Source: Melanocharis versteri (lineage: Eukaryota > Chordata > Aves > Passeriformes > Melanocharitidae). From it: 64,000 nucleotides of DNA. The stretch is from NCBI GenBank assembly GCA_013397845.1, contig VZTG01006027.1, positions 1,450,746 to 1,514,745 of the forward strand. Direction: 5' to 3'. Below, piece by piece: positions 23,313 to 35,895 of this stretch; the first letter of the stretch is position 1, and each line of letters begins with the position of its first letter. The position numbers and the translations under genes are program-made. Below the pieces are notes generated by a model, which saw only the letters and a list, made by a program, of their open reading frames with translations, did no database searches and was not told where the DNA came from.

Positions 23313-23383
23313 CAGCATTTAGGAAAACAGGTTCTGGTTCTCCTCTGTTTCCATAGTAGCAAATTACATCTCCTTTGGTGGTA
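23313..23383 (-). CDS. TANGO2: TANGO2 exon (residues 127-151)
   Basis: 71 bp, one base plus 23 codons plus one base. It encodes [20 protein letters not shown] then LNA. Human is [21 protein letters not shown]. The acceptor ends TTTTTCAG and the donor is GTAGGT. It was found only by translating the complement, being far too short to show as a long open frame. Confidence 0.94.
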
Positions 23384-26300
23384 CTGAAAAATATAAATAC
23401 AAATTTCTCCTTGAAAAGCCATCAGCTTCTATATTTGATTATGCTTTAATTTCATGCAATCTTTGAGCACAGTAAGATGCTTCTCCCACTGTTACTCCTA
23501 TGATACCAGACATTGATGAGTTTTATTACTTTCCTCCTCTCAAAACACTGTATTAGCCACATCACTATCAAGAAGTACCATTACCATTTTTAAAAATAAC
23601 TGCAATAAAATTTATTAAAACCCCGTAAGTTCTGCATGGAAGTAGCCAGGCTTAATGACAAAAACCTGTATGGTTTTGATTAACTGTAGAGTTAGTTCCT
23701 TGTGAGAAGTGGGCATATGAAAACAAAGGAAATGTCCATCACAGCAAGCACCCTTTTGCCCATCACCTCTTTCGAATCCTTCCTGCATTCTAAGCCACTG
23801 ACTGCTGTGGGCCATTTTAGATGGCAGAAGTACATTTTAGGCCCACTTGCAGCAATGCTGCAGGGCATAGTTGGGTCCTGCATGCATTTCTTGGCTGTTT
23901 TCAGGGAACTGTAATCACTGAATCTCTCTCTCCAACTGTAGGCACTGGCTGCAGCACTCCCTCTCTCTGTGCACAGAGTGCAGGTAGGGTCTTGCACAAG
24001 GTTCAGAGACAGCTTCCAACACTGCAAACAACTCTTATTTGACAGAGGTGGTATCAGCATATCCAAAAAGCAGAGACTTAAATAGTTACACTGATATTGA
24101 CAACACAAACACCAAACCAACTGATAAGGGAAAAAAACAGAAAGTCATCAATAAGCCTTTTGTGTCCTGTGGGAAATGGACTGCCATTAGATGGCTCACT
24201 CTCAACATCCCTCCATCAGCTGACATGGAATAGTGATTCCTCAGATCACTTCCAGTTGGTGAGGTTTGGTTGTTTGCTTTTTTTTTTAATTTGCCAGAAT
24301 ACTGCAATGAGATCTGTATTTCCCCCTAGTGATTTACTTGCTCACAGTTACCAATAAACACATTCTGACCATAGTTCAGTTTTTAATTTGTCTCCTAAGC
24401 TCCAGCTCCTTAGACAGCTGACAGAGGTTTTAAATTGAAAAAAAAAACAAAGAAACACAAAACTTGCCATTAAGATTGAATTTGGATTAAGTAGCATAAA
24501 ACATAATACAGGAGAGAAGCCATTTCCAACTCCTCATTTCCTTCCTAAGATAAAAAGGAGTATCTCTGCGCTGATGCAAATCAGAGTATATAGAACGCAA
24601 TCTCATTAATGATGTACTGGAACTTAAATTGCTCTGCATAACTTAGCATCCGCTACTCAAACCCTAATAACAAGCAAAACAGTCTTGATTTAGCTGTTTA
24701 TATTCTTCTTGAAAAGCCATTATGAAAGACATTCTACAGTGTCCTTTGCAAGACAGCCAAATGAAGAAGGAAATATTAACTTATTAATTATAGAAGTCAG
24801 AGGAGTCAAGAAGACAAATACAAAAAAAGCGCACATAAAGCAAAAATAGAACTGCCTTTCTCTGTGCACTACTCTTCCTCCTCCCAAACCCATGAGAGAT
24901 TTCTGATACCACACAGAAAGATGATCAAGTTTTTCAGCGCAGGCAGAAGACAGCAATCATAGCAGGCATACCGTTTACTCTATTTTTATTGTTAAATATC
25001 ATATAAGAAGGCCTCAGTCACTCAATTTGCAATTTATCTACTGTTACAAGAAATGTGTAATTTTTCTGAACTTTCCTCTAGTGGCTTAAAAGACATTTAT
25101 TTTCCTTATCTTCTCCTTCTCATCCTTAAGATCCTTCTTCAAATTTATTTATGCTGATGTCAAGACTTACTGACCACCTGAACTCTCCACAGACAACAGC
25201 CCACCTTAGTTGTTTTCAGTTAAAACACCAGCAATTACACAGACTATTGTACTGGTGCATTAACTACTCTCTTTTCAAATACCTGCTGTAGAAGGTCTGT
25301 GAAGAGAAAAGATCAGAGCAATTGTTATCACCTGAGGTCTCACAAGCCAGTGTTAGATGGAAAGGTGGACAAATGGCCCAAGCAAGCCCTGGAACACAGC
25401 TGTAAGACAAGGCCTGTCATAGATGAGACTGCGTGCTGAGTAAGTAGGCACTGCTGACTTCCTTTAGAATGGCTTTTTATGTGAAAGAATATAATCCTCC
25501 AACATCTCTTCTGAGATTTCTGTCAAATTCAGTAACAAGATCCCCTGGAGTTTATCAAGAAGATGGGGAATACATACAAACTGCATGTCACTAATTCAGG
25601 ACATCTGTATCTTATTGTACACACACTCCTCCAGATAAGTGATTTCACTTACCTCCACTGCAACACTGCAGCTGCCTTCTGTCAAAGGAAGACTAAAGCC
25701 TCCCAAGAGACTTCCGAAACGGGGATACTTTCAAAATTTAGTTCACTGTGCCAGTCAGCTACTCTTTCTTTTATCATTTGGCTCTGCCTATTCCCTTCCT
25801 ACTGTTTATAGGTACTCAGTACTGAACATCAAAGCAGAAGCCAAGATGAAAAAAAATCACTGTAAGCTTGATCACAGCAATAGCCTCAAAACCCTGGCCC
25901 GTACTCAAGATTCTCTTCCCTCCCAGCCTTGTAAGTATAGATACCAATTTCACTGGAGAAGTAATAAAAGCATAATTAAAGTGATGACAATAGGACCTAA
26001 TAGACATATTTTTAAATCCCAGCCATAGCTGACAGCAGAAAGAAACTGAAATTATGCTCTTAGATACATCATTCTGTCAAAAAATGTAAGCAATAATAAA
26101 TGTTCTAGGAAATATTCTAGGCAGCACAAATCTCAGTAAGAATAGAAACTTTACAGCAACATGAAAGCCATACAGAATTTGCCACAATAACTTCTTAATG
26201 TTGATGAAACATAAGCAGTGTCCTTCTGCACCCCTGCCCTCCTTCAACTTCAAGGTGGCTCCAAGTCACGACCAACAAAAATGCAGAACGAAAGAAAAAG

Positions 26301-29300
26301 AAAAAAAGCAGTGAGGCAGTAAAACTGCACAGAGTGTGGTTATCACCAAGTGATCACTCCCCTGGGCACTGAGCTCTACTCTGCTACAGACAAGGACATT
26401 GGATTGTTTTATGAATAATGTGTGCATGTATTTTTTGTGCAAGGACAAAAGATGAAATTGGCAGCTTGAAATGCAGTACAGTAGTTTCAAGTAAGTGGCA
26501 TGGTTCACAGATTCATTTTCTTTTCTTCAACGTTCATGAGCTAATCAAAAAACTCTCTCTGTTCTGAAGCTAAAAACAAACAAGCAAACACCAAACCACC
26601 AACCATAAAGCCCAAACATATACCACGTACCATCAAATAAAATGGTGAGAAGAATTCTGCTGGATACTCACAGCATACAAAGTCTGCCTTAAAACACTAC
26701 TCCGATTTTGTTGTCAGTGTCTAAACATTTCTTTGGTGCTGTCCTAATATTTTGGGCCAGGCAGAAGCTGACACCAGAGGAAAGAGATAAAGACGTTTTC
26801 CAGAAGCATTTTTCTTTCTTTTGACATTGGACTATCCATCCATCCACTGGAAATGACTAAAGATCTATGCAGAAATACCTCATTTTCAAGAGGGAGCCAC
26901 AAGAAGCAAGACAGATGTACTCAGCAAAAGGTGATACTGAATTAGGACAGTGCATGAGAAGGAATGTAAATGAGCTTACAGAGCAAGCCCGGGGACTTGA
27001 CCATCCACGCTCTTTCCACATCAGCACTCTGACCCTATCTCACTTTTTACTGAAAAGGCACCTAAATCCAGTCTCTGGAGAGCAATCAAATCCTTCCCAC
27101 CCAGCCAGGTCACGGTAACCATGCTGAATGAGAGCCTGCAGGTGATGGTATAGTTTACTACATTTTCCCTGCAGGGATTGAAAACTGGCTGTGACAGGGC
27201 AGAGCAGAAAAGCTCACCCAAAAGGCATTTTGCTGCAATCCCCTCCAGTTGACTTGTTCATAAGGGACAATTTGTCTATTCATCATGGAGGAAGTGATTC
27301 ACTTCTGTTACACAGGGATCTCACTGCACATAAACTATATGGGTTCTAACTGACAGCCTGCCAGAGACTCTACACTTGACAAGAAGCTGCCAATTTGTCC
27401 TTCAGGGCAGTCTGTATTACACTTGGCAGTAAGGAACACAAGTGAGATACTGCCACAACAGCCCTGACACAAGTTTGAGATACCCATGAAAGCCTAAGTA
27501 GGTGCAGCAGCAGATTTGTTGGACATAAACACAGGTTTCCCCAGGACAGAAACGATGTCCTGATCATCAACAGAAGCAGCTCACTGCCTTCAGGTATTAT
27601 CACAAACGGAGGAAGAAGGAAAACCCCGTTGAATATTGAGCAGGTATTTACTTAGAGACCAGTCCAGCCTCTGAAAACCTTGTTCCTCTCCAATGAGACG
27701 TACAGACAGTCAAAATGAGAGGAGTGGCAACACTGCCTTCCTGGAAGCCAATACTGCAGCCACACAAGATTTCAAACAGACACTGTTTGCCACATGCTAC
27801 AATTCAACATAAAAGCACGTTCAGCATAACTGGATAAATATTCATGACTCTCATACTCAGCAGGTACACCCAAGATGATAAACTGAAAAATCAGAAAAAT
27901 GAAAGTACTAAGTAATTTTCTTAAAACAAGAAATCAATAGTATTTAAATTGACATCAAGAGATGCCACAGAGTAAATAGATTATTACACTAAAAGTGTCA
28001 AAACCCATGCATGTTAAAAATAAGGGTCACACCAAGCTGTGGAAATAAACAATGAGATTTTACAAGCTGTATAGTTGTTTCCAGCTCCCCTTCTCACATT
28101 ACTGCACCTGTCATCTAGCATACTGTCATCATAATCATACAGAGAGAATAGAAAAATTTCTTTTTCTGAAATGTGTACCTGAAGACTCAAACATTGTAAA
28201 TCTCTCTAAATATGCTGCTTACAGTCAGCAGGATCATGTGCTCAGGTACACCCCTTTCCACCAGTGCTTCACTTACACTTTCAATCCGAGTTTCCCCTCC
28301 ATTTCACACACTCTAACAGAGCCAATCACTATTTGTTACACAATGGAAGAACATGCTAAGAGTAGTCCTCAATCTTTGTTTCGAACAGTAACATGGCCCA
28401 ACAAAATAGCATCAACTACAATAACATTTTCTATTTATGCAGAGAAGTAGCTCCCATTCATATACCACATTTCTCTTTGGAGTAATTTTAATTTCCTAAA
28501 ATGACAAGTTTACAAATCTTATTGAAATTGCTCTGCATCATTAGCTTGCCAAGAATTTCATTTCATCAGAGTATCCAAGGCTAAGGACATGTCAAAATGA
28601 AGAAGTTAATCAACACACACAGCTTTCAGAGTGATACTCAACAAGGAATTATGACCTGTATCACCACGGAAAGACTATGCAATTGAGCATACAACTCTCT
28701 GTCAGCCCAGCATGGAGGAATAAACAAACAAACCCAAACCAGGAATGATTGCCTTAAATAACATCGATCGAACCTACTCTAATACCATAATACTAGCAGC
28801 CATTATGACTATTTTATTTACCTAAATTAAAATGAAGAAACTCAAATTTACTGCTTGCTAGGTCACACCTTGAATATCATGTTTGCTTGAAAACACCTAT
28901 TTCTTCTGTTGCCTTTTCAGTTAAAGATAGCCTTCCAATTTATGCAATCTAGCCAGCAGCTACTTAAACCAGAAAGCTCAAAAAGTCAAATCCTCTAACC
29001 ATGGCAAAAATTAATTTAGGCAACTGAAGAATTTTGGGAAGTCTCTGGTAGGACAATGAACTCTATAAAGTAGAGAATAAAAAGACCAAAAAGCATCAAA
29101 CCTTCCAACTGCCTGGCCATCTTCTGGATTGAATTTCTGGAAACATAACCTGTATGTTTATTTCTAAGCGACACACCAAGCAGAAACACACTCATGATAT
29201 CTTCACAGAACTGATTGATAAGTCTGAACCACCAGCTGAAGGTGGTCTAATACAAAAAATGAAAAATGTAAACACAAGGCCAGTTAGTGCGAGGGGGCTA

Positions 29301-30206
29301 GAAATGATTTCCACTGAAAACAGTAAACACTCTGGCCTTCTGCTTTAAGTGTATTCCCAGAAGCATGCAGAAAAGCTGAGTGGGAGAAGGCTCTGCACCA
29401 TCAGGTTGTCTAATAAGATTAATGCTTCTGCACCAAGTATGCCAAAGCAGCAGCGTGCTCCTGGCAGTTTAGATGTGCTCCCGGTCATGCAGTGTGCATC
29501 TAACTGGGAACTGACACATGGCCTGGAGATGGCTTAGCCCTGGACTTCCACTCCTCTCCATCAGGCAGAATGCAAGGGAAAATCAGCAGATGCACTCGTG
29601 CATAGACCCATGCACAAGCAGTGGAAAGGATTGTGCCAACCACACTGATTATAATCAAGTATCCAACATCCTTTCTCAGCTACCGAAACTTTAAGTTAAC
29701 ATTTATTTGTCTTGTGCTGATTTTTAATGTTTCAGGAAAGATTAATGACACAGACACTCTGACAGGAATAATAGCTTGAAAGCTTTCAGCTGTTCTAATC
29801 CTGCTGCAGCATGTCAACTCTGAGAAAAAAGGTGTCTGAGAAATTATGAGCCAAGGTTCTGTTTTCTCAAAACACAAGCCTCAGAGCCTCCAGGGTAAAG
29901 ACTGGCTATGGCCTATCAGGCAGTTGCAAGAAGTTTTGTGGGAAGCAATGATTAGAATACAAGATAGCCCTCCAGTGTTTGAAACATGAAAAAATAACAA
30001 AGAAAGGAAGACTACAATAAAATTAGGCCTTGCATGCCAATTACATGAGCTTTTAATTTTACAATTACATGCCTTTTACATGAGCTCTAACTTTAGTTTG
30101 TGACAGGCTTTTATATTGTTACACTTCGGTGCTATGATGTGTATGTATAGCACTGTTATTATCTTTCTCCCTCTGACATTTGAACTGTGATGTTTTGTAG
30201 ACTTAC
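23384..30206 (-). other. TANGO2: Large TANGO2 intron (6.8 kb)
   Basis: The largest intron of the coding region. It is unique AT-rich DNA without a recognised repeat or exon. A 15-nt identity to the core of miR-185 occurs on the gene strand at 24849-24863 but lacks a convincing precursor. A short internal duplication (AATTACATG, TTACATGAGCT) lies near 30038-30088. Confidence 0.75.
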
Positions 30207-30321
30207 TTCAAGTCAGCTGCTAATAAATTAAATCCATTGTAAAGATGTCCCTCTACTGAAATTTTCTTCAAGTAAGAGTAGCTGTCCAGATCTGCAGTCA
30301 AGAAGTTTGTTACAAGAGCAC
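30207..30321 (-). CDS. TANGO2: TANGO2 exon (residues 89-127)
   Basis: 115 bp between acceptor TTTCTTAG and donor GTAAGT. It encodes ALVTNFLTADLDSYSYLKKI, then SVEGHLYNGFNLLAADL and two bases of Asn127. It aligns to human [20 protein letters not shown] and GHLYNGFNLIAADLS. The His-Leu-Tyr-Asn-Gly-Phe-Asn block is invariant. Confidence 0.95.
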
Positions 30322-31298
30322 CTAAGAAAGAGAAGTACATAGAGCGACTTGTATGTGTGTGCTCACTATTCTGACAGGCCTGGTAAAATAAACAGAAAGA
30401 TAAAGATTCCTGTTGCCAACAGGCTGCAACAGTGGAAAAAACCCCAAACCAAATGATGAGCCAGCCTTTAAAAGCCTTACATCATTGTACCATGTTCACA
30501 GGAAGAGCTTGACTTTTGCTCTGAAGAACTCAGTCAAAAGTTCTTTGTCAAAAATTTTACAGAATTCATGTTTACTGACTACTCTGGACTGGATGCACCT
30601 TTCCTCTCCTCCCACCTTACAAATTCTTTCTTGTCTTGCTTCATTTCTCTGATATATGACCCTAAAATGAAATACAAATTACATGGTTCATTTGTTTCTC
30701 TGTATAACATGTTTTATCATTGCAATATATTCCCAATCCAGTACCATACGACAGCTACAAACAGACCTCTTTTTACTTTAAAAACTCCACAGATGTGCTG
30801 TTCGGAGCATCCTCTTTGAAAGAGGGTTTTTCCTATTATTTCTGCTCCTCTGATGTATCAATGGGGAAGAAGAATCTTTTATGATACCCCCGGCATATTC
30901 CCTGACATAGGTGGCTGAATATGAATATACCCTTAAAAAAGTCTACTGTAATCTAAAACTAGCTCAATGCTTGGCTAGTTGTTCTGCCTGTTAATTAGAA
31001 TTACTTTCCAGAGGAGATGGTGCTGCTGCATTTCTTGTATGAATGTGACTTCAGGCTCCAGGCACTACATCTTGTTTAACTTATGCCGGCTTGATCAAAA
31101 AATCATTATCCAAGTCAAGTTCCTCACATATGTACTCAAACTCATCAGTTGAAAAATTTTGTTTACAGCACATAAACATTCTATTTGTCCATAAAGCTGT
31201 GTTAAGAAAATTAATATTGTAATCATCACTCTTTTACTGGAACACCAGGGCTTGTTTTTCCACTTCCTTTTTTGTTTTTTATTTCAACTCCTTCATAC
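30322..31298 (-). other. TANGO2: TANGO2 intron
   Basis: A 1-kb intron between two well-defined exons. No feature was recognised in it. Confidence 0.8.
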
Positions 31299-31418
31299 CT
31301 CTTCCTTTTGCATTTTTATTAATCTCTGGCTGCATATAGTTTGTCAGGGCTGCCATCTTGCCTTTCTTACTGATTCCCAGCCATGTCCCACCTTCTTTTC
31401 CCTCCTCCATATCCAGAC
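31299..31418 (-). CDS. TANGO2: TANGO2 exon (residues 49-89)
   Basis: The 120-bp exon encodes LDMEEGKEGGTWLGISKKGK, then MAALTNYMQPEINKNAKGR. Acceptor CTATTAG and donor GTATGA preserve phase on both sides. The Gly-Gly-Thr-Trp-Leu-Gly block and Ala-Leu-Thr-Asn-Tyr are characteristic of NRDE proteins. The end (EINKNAKGRG versus human QLDWQARGRG) is the most divergent part. Confidence 0.95.
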
Positions 31419-31622
31419 CTAATAGAATAAGTAAGAGTTAGGTTATTAAATATATTAAAATTTTAAAACATTTCAAACTTACAATGTTTTCCTTAGATGT
31501 ATAAGGAAGAAGAAAATTTCCTATTAGAAAGACAACATCACCACCCTAATAATAAAAATACCCAGGCCATGATTCCCTTATAAATGATATAAAAACCACT
31601 CAAAACAGAAAGACATACATAC
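31419..31622 (-). other. TANGO2: Short TANGO2 intron
   Basis: 204 bp with donor GTATGT and acceptor CTATTAG. No other content was seen. Confidence 0.9.
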
Positions 31623-31711
31623 CACTAAGGATCTCATTGCTGCTGTCCCAGAACTCGGCCGATTTGGATGGTCTGTGGTAAAATTCATCCCTATTAGCTG
31701 CTAGAATAAGC
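31623..31711 (-). CDS. TANGO2: TANGO2 exon with NRDE motif (residues 19-49)
   Basis: Bounded by acceptor GTGTTCTACAG and donor GTATGT. The 89-bp exon encodes LILAANRDEFYHRPSKSAEF followed by WDSSNEILS and the first base of Gly49. The family signature Asn-Arg-Asp-Glu is at residues 25-28, inside the invariant AANRDEFY block. Compared with human, substitutions cluster after the Arg-Pro-Ser-Lys. Confidence 0.96.
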
Positions 31712-34700
31712 CTGTAGAACACAAGAGGAAAAAAGACATTATTACTTACAAACTGGAACTTCACAGTACAGGCAGGAGCAGAATCCAATTTTTTCCAGAG
31801 CATTAACTCATTTTAAGCATGAAACCATCCTTTATCCTCCATCTCACCCCTTTATCATTCAGTGTAAAGTTGGACTGACATCTGACAGCAGCCTTCTCTC
31901 TCACTGTCTTGAGACACTCAGCAAGTCCATCTTGATGAGTGAATGAGGCAACTGGTATTTTCAAAAAATAATACTCACAACAGAAGACACTGAATTAAGA
32001 TTGCATAAACAACCTTAAGATTCCTCAGCACAAAGTTACAGCTTAATTAAAGAAAATTATTATTTTGAAATTATTTTTTTAAAAGGTGTTTTTCATCGGT
32101 AGAACGTTCTCACCTGAGGAGCAGGTAATGGATTTGGCTGATCCAAGTAAAGGTAAAAGACAACTGTAACTCCAGGCACGCCCTGTGCGGAGGCTCAGGG
32201 CAGCAGGTGAGTGCAGAAAGCCCTGCACAGCTCCAGCACAGCTCCCAAAGTCTTGCTCATCAGTACCCACAACATGACTTGCCTTTACTTCAATTGTGAG
32301 ACAGTGAATGCTCCCCCTTCTCTCCAGCTATGTTGCTTAATTTAATTTTAATGAAATGCCATCTTTCAAAAACCTGGGGATTTTCTTAACCAGTTTTCCA
32401 TAACCTCAGTATCTTCTTCACTGTCAGTTCCTCCTACCAGCTGCATCTCAATTACATCTGCACAGCAGAAGACAAGTTTGCTATTGGAAACTGAAGACAG
32501 ACCATACAATTTTAATTCTAATTTTTAGCCACAACACACAAGAATCAATTCCAATGACATCTCATCACTTTGTTTGGCATCCAGATGTACTTACATTTTC
32601 TGCAGGTTTCTAAGCTTCCCTGCAAATTCATGTCTTCCCTAATACAGTGTTTTAAAAGAGGACTGCGAGGTACAAGTTGCACATTAGAAATACTACAGAA
32701 AAAGAATCATAATCAACCATAGAGAAATTAGAAAAACCTGACACTTCAATGGCATCCTTTCTGTAAGGTAAGTGCTTAGTATTTTGCCCAACACAGATAA
32801 CATCTGCTGGAAAGCAAATTGTATGTACATTTTTATCTTTCCAATGCAAATATAATATTGTTCCTTTCAAACGTACACAATTTCTCTAATTCTAGCTCAT
32901 TCTAGTCTTTGAGCTATAGGCTTTCTGCTGGTTTACCAAATTTCTGGCATCTTACTTCAACACGCTCCATTAACAGGATGCAGCCTCCTTTCAGATTTTT
33001 ATTTAAATGAGTATCTCCACTGTTAAAAAATAGTTCGCCTGAAGTGCATTTCTCATCTCCTGAAGATTCAATTACACTTTGCCTTCAATAATTCTTGACA
33101 TGAAACTATGGTTTGTTTATAGTATCTAAATATATAAATACTAAAAATAAGCAAAGTCTTTCTTGTGTGATTGAATATTCCCCATCTCAAGCTTAATGCA
33201 GACTCCTAAATTTAGCAGAAGGCTAGTATACGAGAGCATAATAATAAAAACATCTTTATTTTGTCTTTTATGAAACATAATTATACTGAAAAGGAACCAT
33301 ATTAAGTGACCCTCATCTTCTAATAAATTGCAAAAAGCCTATTCAGCTATTTTTATAGCTGAAATAATTCAACTGTATTAGGATTTACATATTAAGATTT
33401 ATTTTAATATCGAGAGAAATGAAAACATGAGAAATCATTCCATTAAAGCAATTTCCTACAATGCAATTCAGCTTCAGAAAAGAGCCTGTGATTATAGCTT
33501 TGAAGCTTGAAACATTTATTTATTTGTAAGACGCACACAGTACTATTCAGAAAGATGTAAAGGCAGCATATTACCTCTGACAATAATAATGGACCACAGT
33601 AAAGTGCTTGTTACACTGCACTAAACTTTACCACAAATAGGCCCCAAGAGAAAACAGAACCAGTTGCAAAGGTACAGGCAGATGGATTTGTTAGTGTGTC
33701 ACAAGGGTGAGCTCTTTGCTTAATTAGGTGCTCAAGAAAATTGACTAATATATTGGGCTAGAAACCAGAGTCTACCTGGATGGAAAATTCTCATAAGTGT
33801 TACAGAGAACATGTTTTAGCTTGGCCATTTTCTTCTAGCCAGTAAACTCAGGCAATGACAAGCCATTTGTCTCTTCAACTTTTAATGCCTATTACTGACA
33901 CTTTCTTTTAGTCAGAGATGCAAAGCAGAGAACAGTAAGGAAAGTTTAATTGCCTGCTTCATGATGGACAGAGAATTTAGTGCCTGCAGGTACAGGAATC
34001 CCCTTCTGGTTGGGAAAGCTGTTCCAAGACCTCACCATGAAATAAACAGAGCTACAGCTCAGTGATGTTTGAACTGTCAAGAAAAATTACCCTTAGCAAG
34101 GACTAGAAGAGAGATGTCTAATTTGGTCTAATGGCTGTAATACTCCTTGGAATTAGGAGGGCTGGGCACCACTCCCAGCTGATGCTCAGACCTGAGACTC
34201 AGTCTTTCAGAAAGCTGAGGCCAAGATGAAAAAAACATAGGAACAATTTAAAAAGAAAGAACTTCAACGTTCCCCTGAATAAAGAAAAGCAAAAAGATTT
34301 AGTTGTGGTGTGTTAAGGAAAAAAAAGAATAGAGTTATGTATCTGATGTTAAAATCTGACACCAAGAACACTGTGGCCTGGCATTTATCACCCAAACAGG
34401 TGGCTCGGAGTGATTTATCTCAGAGGTACAGAGCAAGGCACAGCTTAACAAAAGATATAGAGCAAGTTAAATACAATTAAATACTCCTGAATTTGGGCCA
34501 AATATCTCAAAAGTGTTGTCCTATTCTGACACTGACAGCAAGTTGTTTTCTGATATAAATTAATAATTTCAACATTGATGCAATTTTTTATAGCAAGCAA
34601 ACTACTCTAAATTTTACTTTTAAATATTGATCATGGCAGAAAGTTCACTTGGCAAGCAACTGCAGTTTACATCCAAAGGACTTTCCCAAGAGGCATCAAA

Positions 34701-35773
34701 TTGATGAATATGTCTTTCGCTAACTACCAACACAAAGAAAGTCAGACCAAATAAATGGATATATTAATTCAGCACCAGTCACATCATAAACAAAACCCCT
34801 TTTTAGGCAGGCTCCAGATGCAGAAAGGAATGCACTCTGTGGACAATTGAGGTTTTGGTTCTCATTTCCTTTCTTTCTATAGAATGGCATCTGCTTCTTA
34901 ATACAAGAAGACAGGAAAACAAGTCAGTGAAAGGCACAACGATTTACTGAGCAGACTGACTCTGATGGTTTCTGGATGAATACCAATACTTGTACCCTAC
35001 AAAATAATATGGAACCTATACAGTATATATAAATACAGAAAGCAATAAACCTTCATAGTCTGCTTATGGCCTGAAGGCCTGTGTTTTTATTACATACTCA
35101 GTGTACTCAAAGATACTGATGCTGGATATGAAATTTAAAAATTATAGGCTACAATGAGAGAGAAAATGATTACACGATGTTTAATACTTTGGAAACTCAC
35201 TGTATGACATCAATACATTCTTATAAACTTACCTAGAAACCTGCAAGCTTATTCTTTCTTCAGTTTTGGCTAAACATTTCATACACATGACTTAGTTTAC
35301 AGCCTACGATTTTAATTTCAAGCAGATTTTGGGGAGGGGAAAAGTTAGGACACTTATTAGAAGCTCCTTGGTTGCAAACTGGAAGCCCTAAACATATCTA
35401 CCGTACTGAAAGTAGGGGACAGATACAACTGTGATGCCCAACAAACAGGATTCCCCTTAGTTTAAATAATGAAGTAGAAGGCAGGACTTTCAAATACTGG
35501 AGTCCAATATTTAAAGGACTTATACAGCACGTGACAGCAAAAGGTCCTTGATTGCAAAGCCCAAGACTTCTGCCACAGTCTCAAACCAAAGGGTTCTGAA
35601 AAGGTTACAGTAACTCCTCCAAAGGGGAAAGCCATGAAGTTAAACACTACAAAAGCACAACTGAACATGTAATACTGACCTGAGTTTGTAATTCACACAC
35701 TGTCTACAAAAAGAAATAGTGTAAAATATAAAATATTACAGAAGCAAGTCTGTTTTAACTACAACCATCTTAC
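31712..35773 (-). other. TANGO2: TANGO2 intron
   Basis: A 4.1-kb intron between the first two coding exons. It is AT-rich, and no repeat family, RNA gene or extra exon was recognised. Confidence 0.8.
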
Positions 35774-35829
35774 CTGTATGCATTTTTTGAAACTGGTCGG
35801 GGGTCAAATTTGAATAGAAGGATGCACAT
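35774..35829 (-). CDS. TANGO2: TANGO2 first coding exon (residues 1-19)
   Basis: It encodes MCILLFKFDPRPVSKNAY plus two bases of Arg19, against human MCIIFFKFDPRPVSKNAYR. The start is fixed by this conserved N-terminus. Cys2 directly after Met is typical of the NRDE family and has been compared with the N-terminal nucleophile position of Ntn hydrolases; activity is not proven. The donor is GTAAG at 35773-35769. The exon extends upstream as 5'UTR to a probable acceptor TTTACATTTTAG at 35896-35897. Confidence 0.95.
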
Positions 35830-35895
35830 TGAAGAAGTGATGTTTAAATCTTGCTTCTTCCACAAAGGCTCAATGCAAGGTCATTCTGTAATATC
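35830..35895 (-). other. TANGO2: TANGO2 5'UTR part of the first coding exon
   Basis: 66 nt of untranslated sequence between the acceptor TTTACATTTTAG and the start codon. The acceptor is the best in the region, but another AG about 10 nt further in (ATTACAG) is possible, so the boundary is provisional. Confidence 0.5.
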
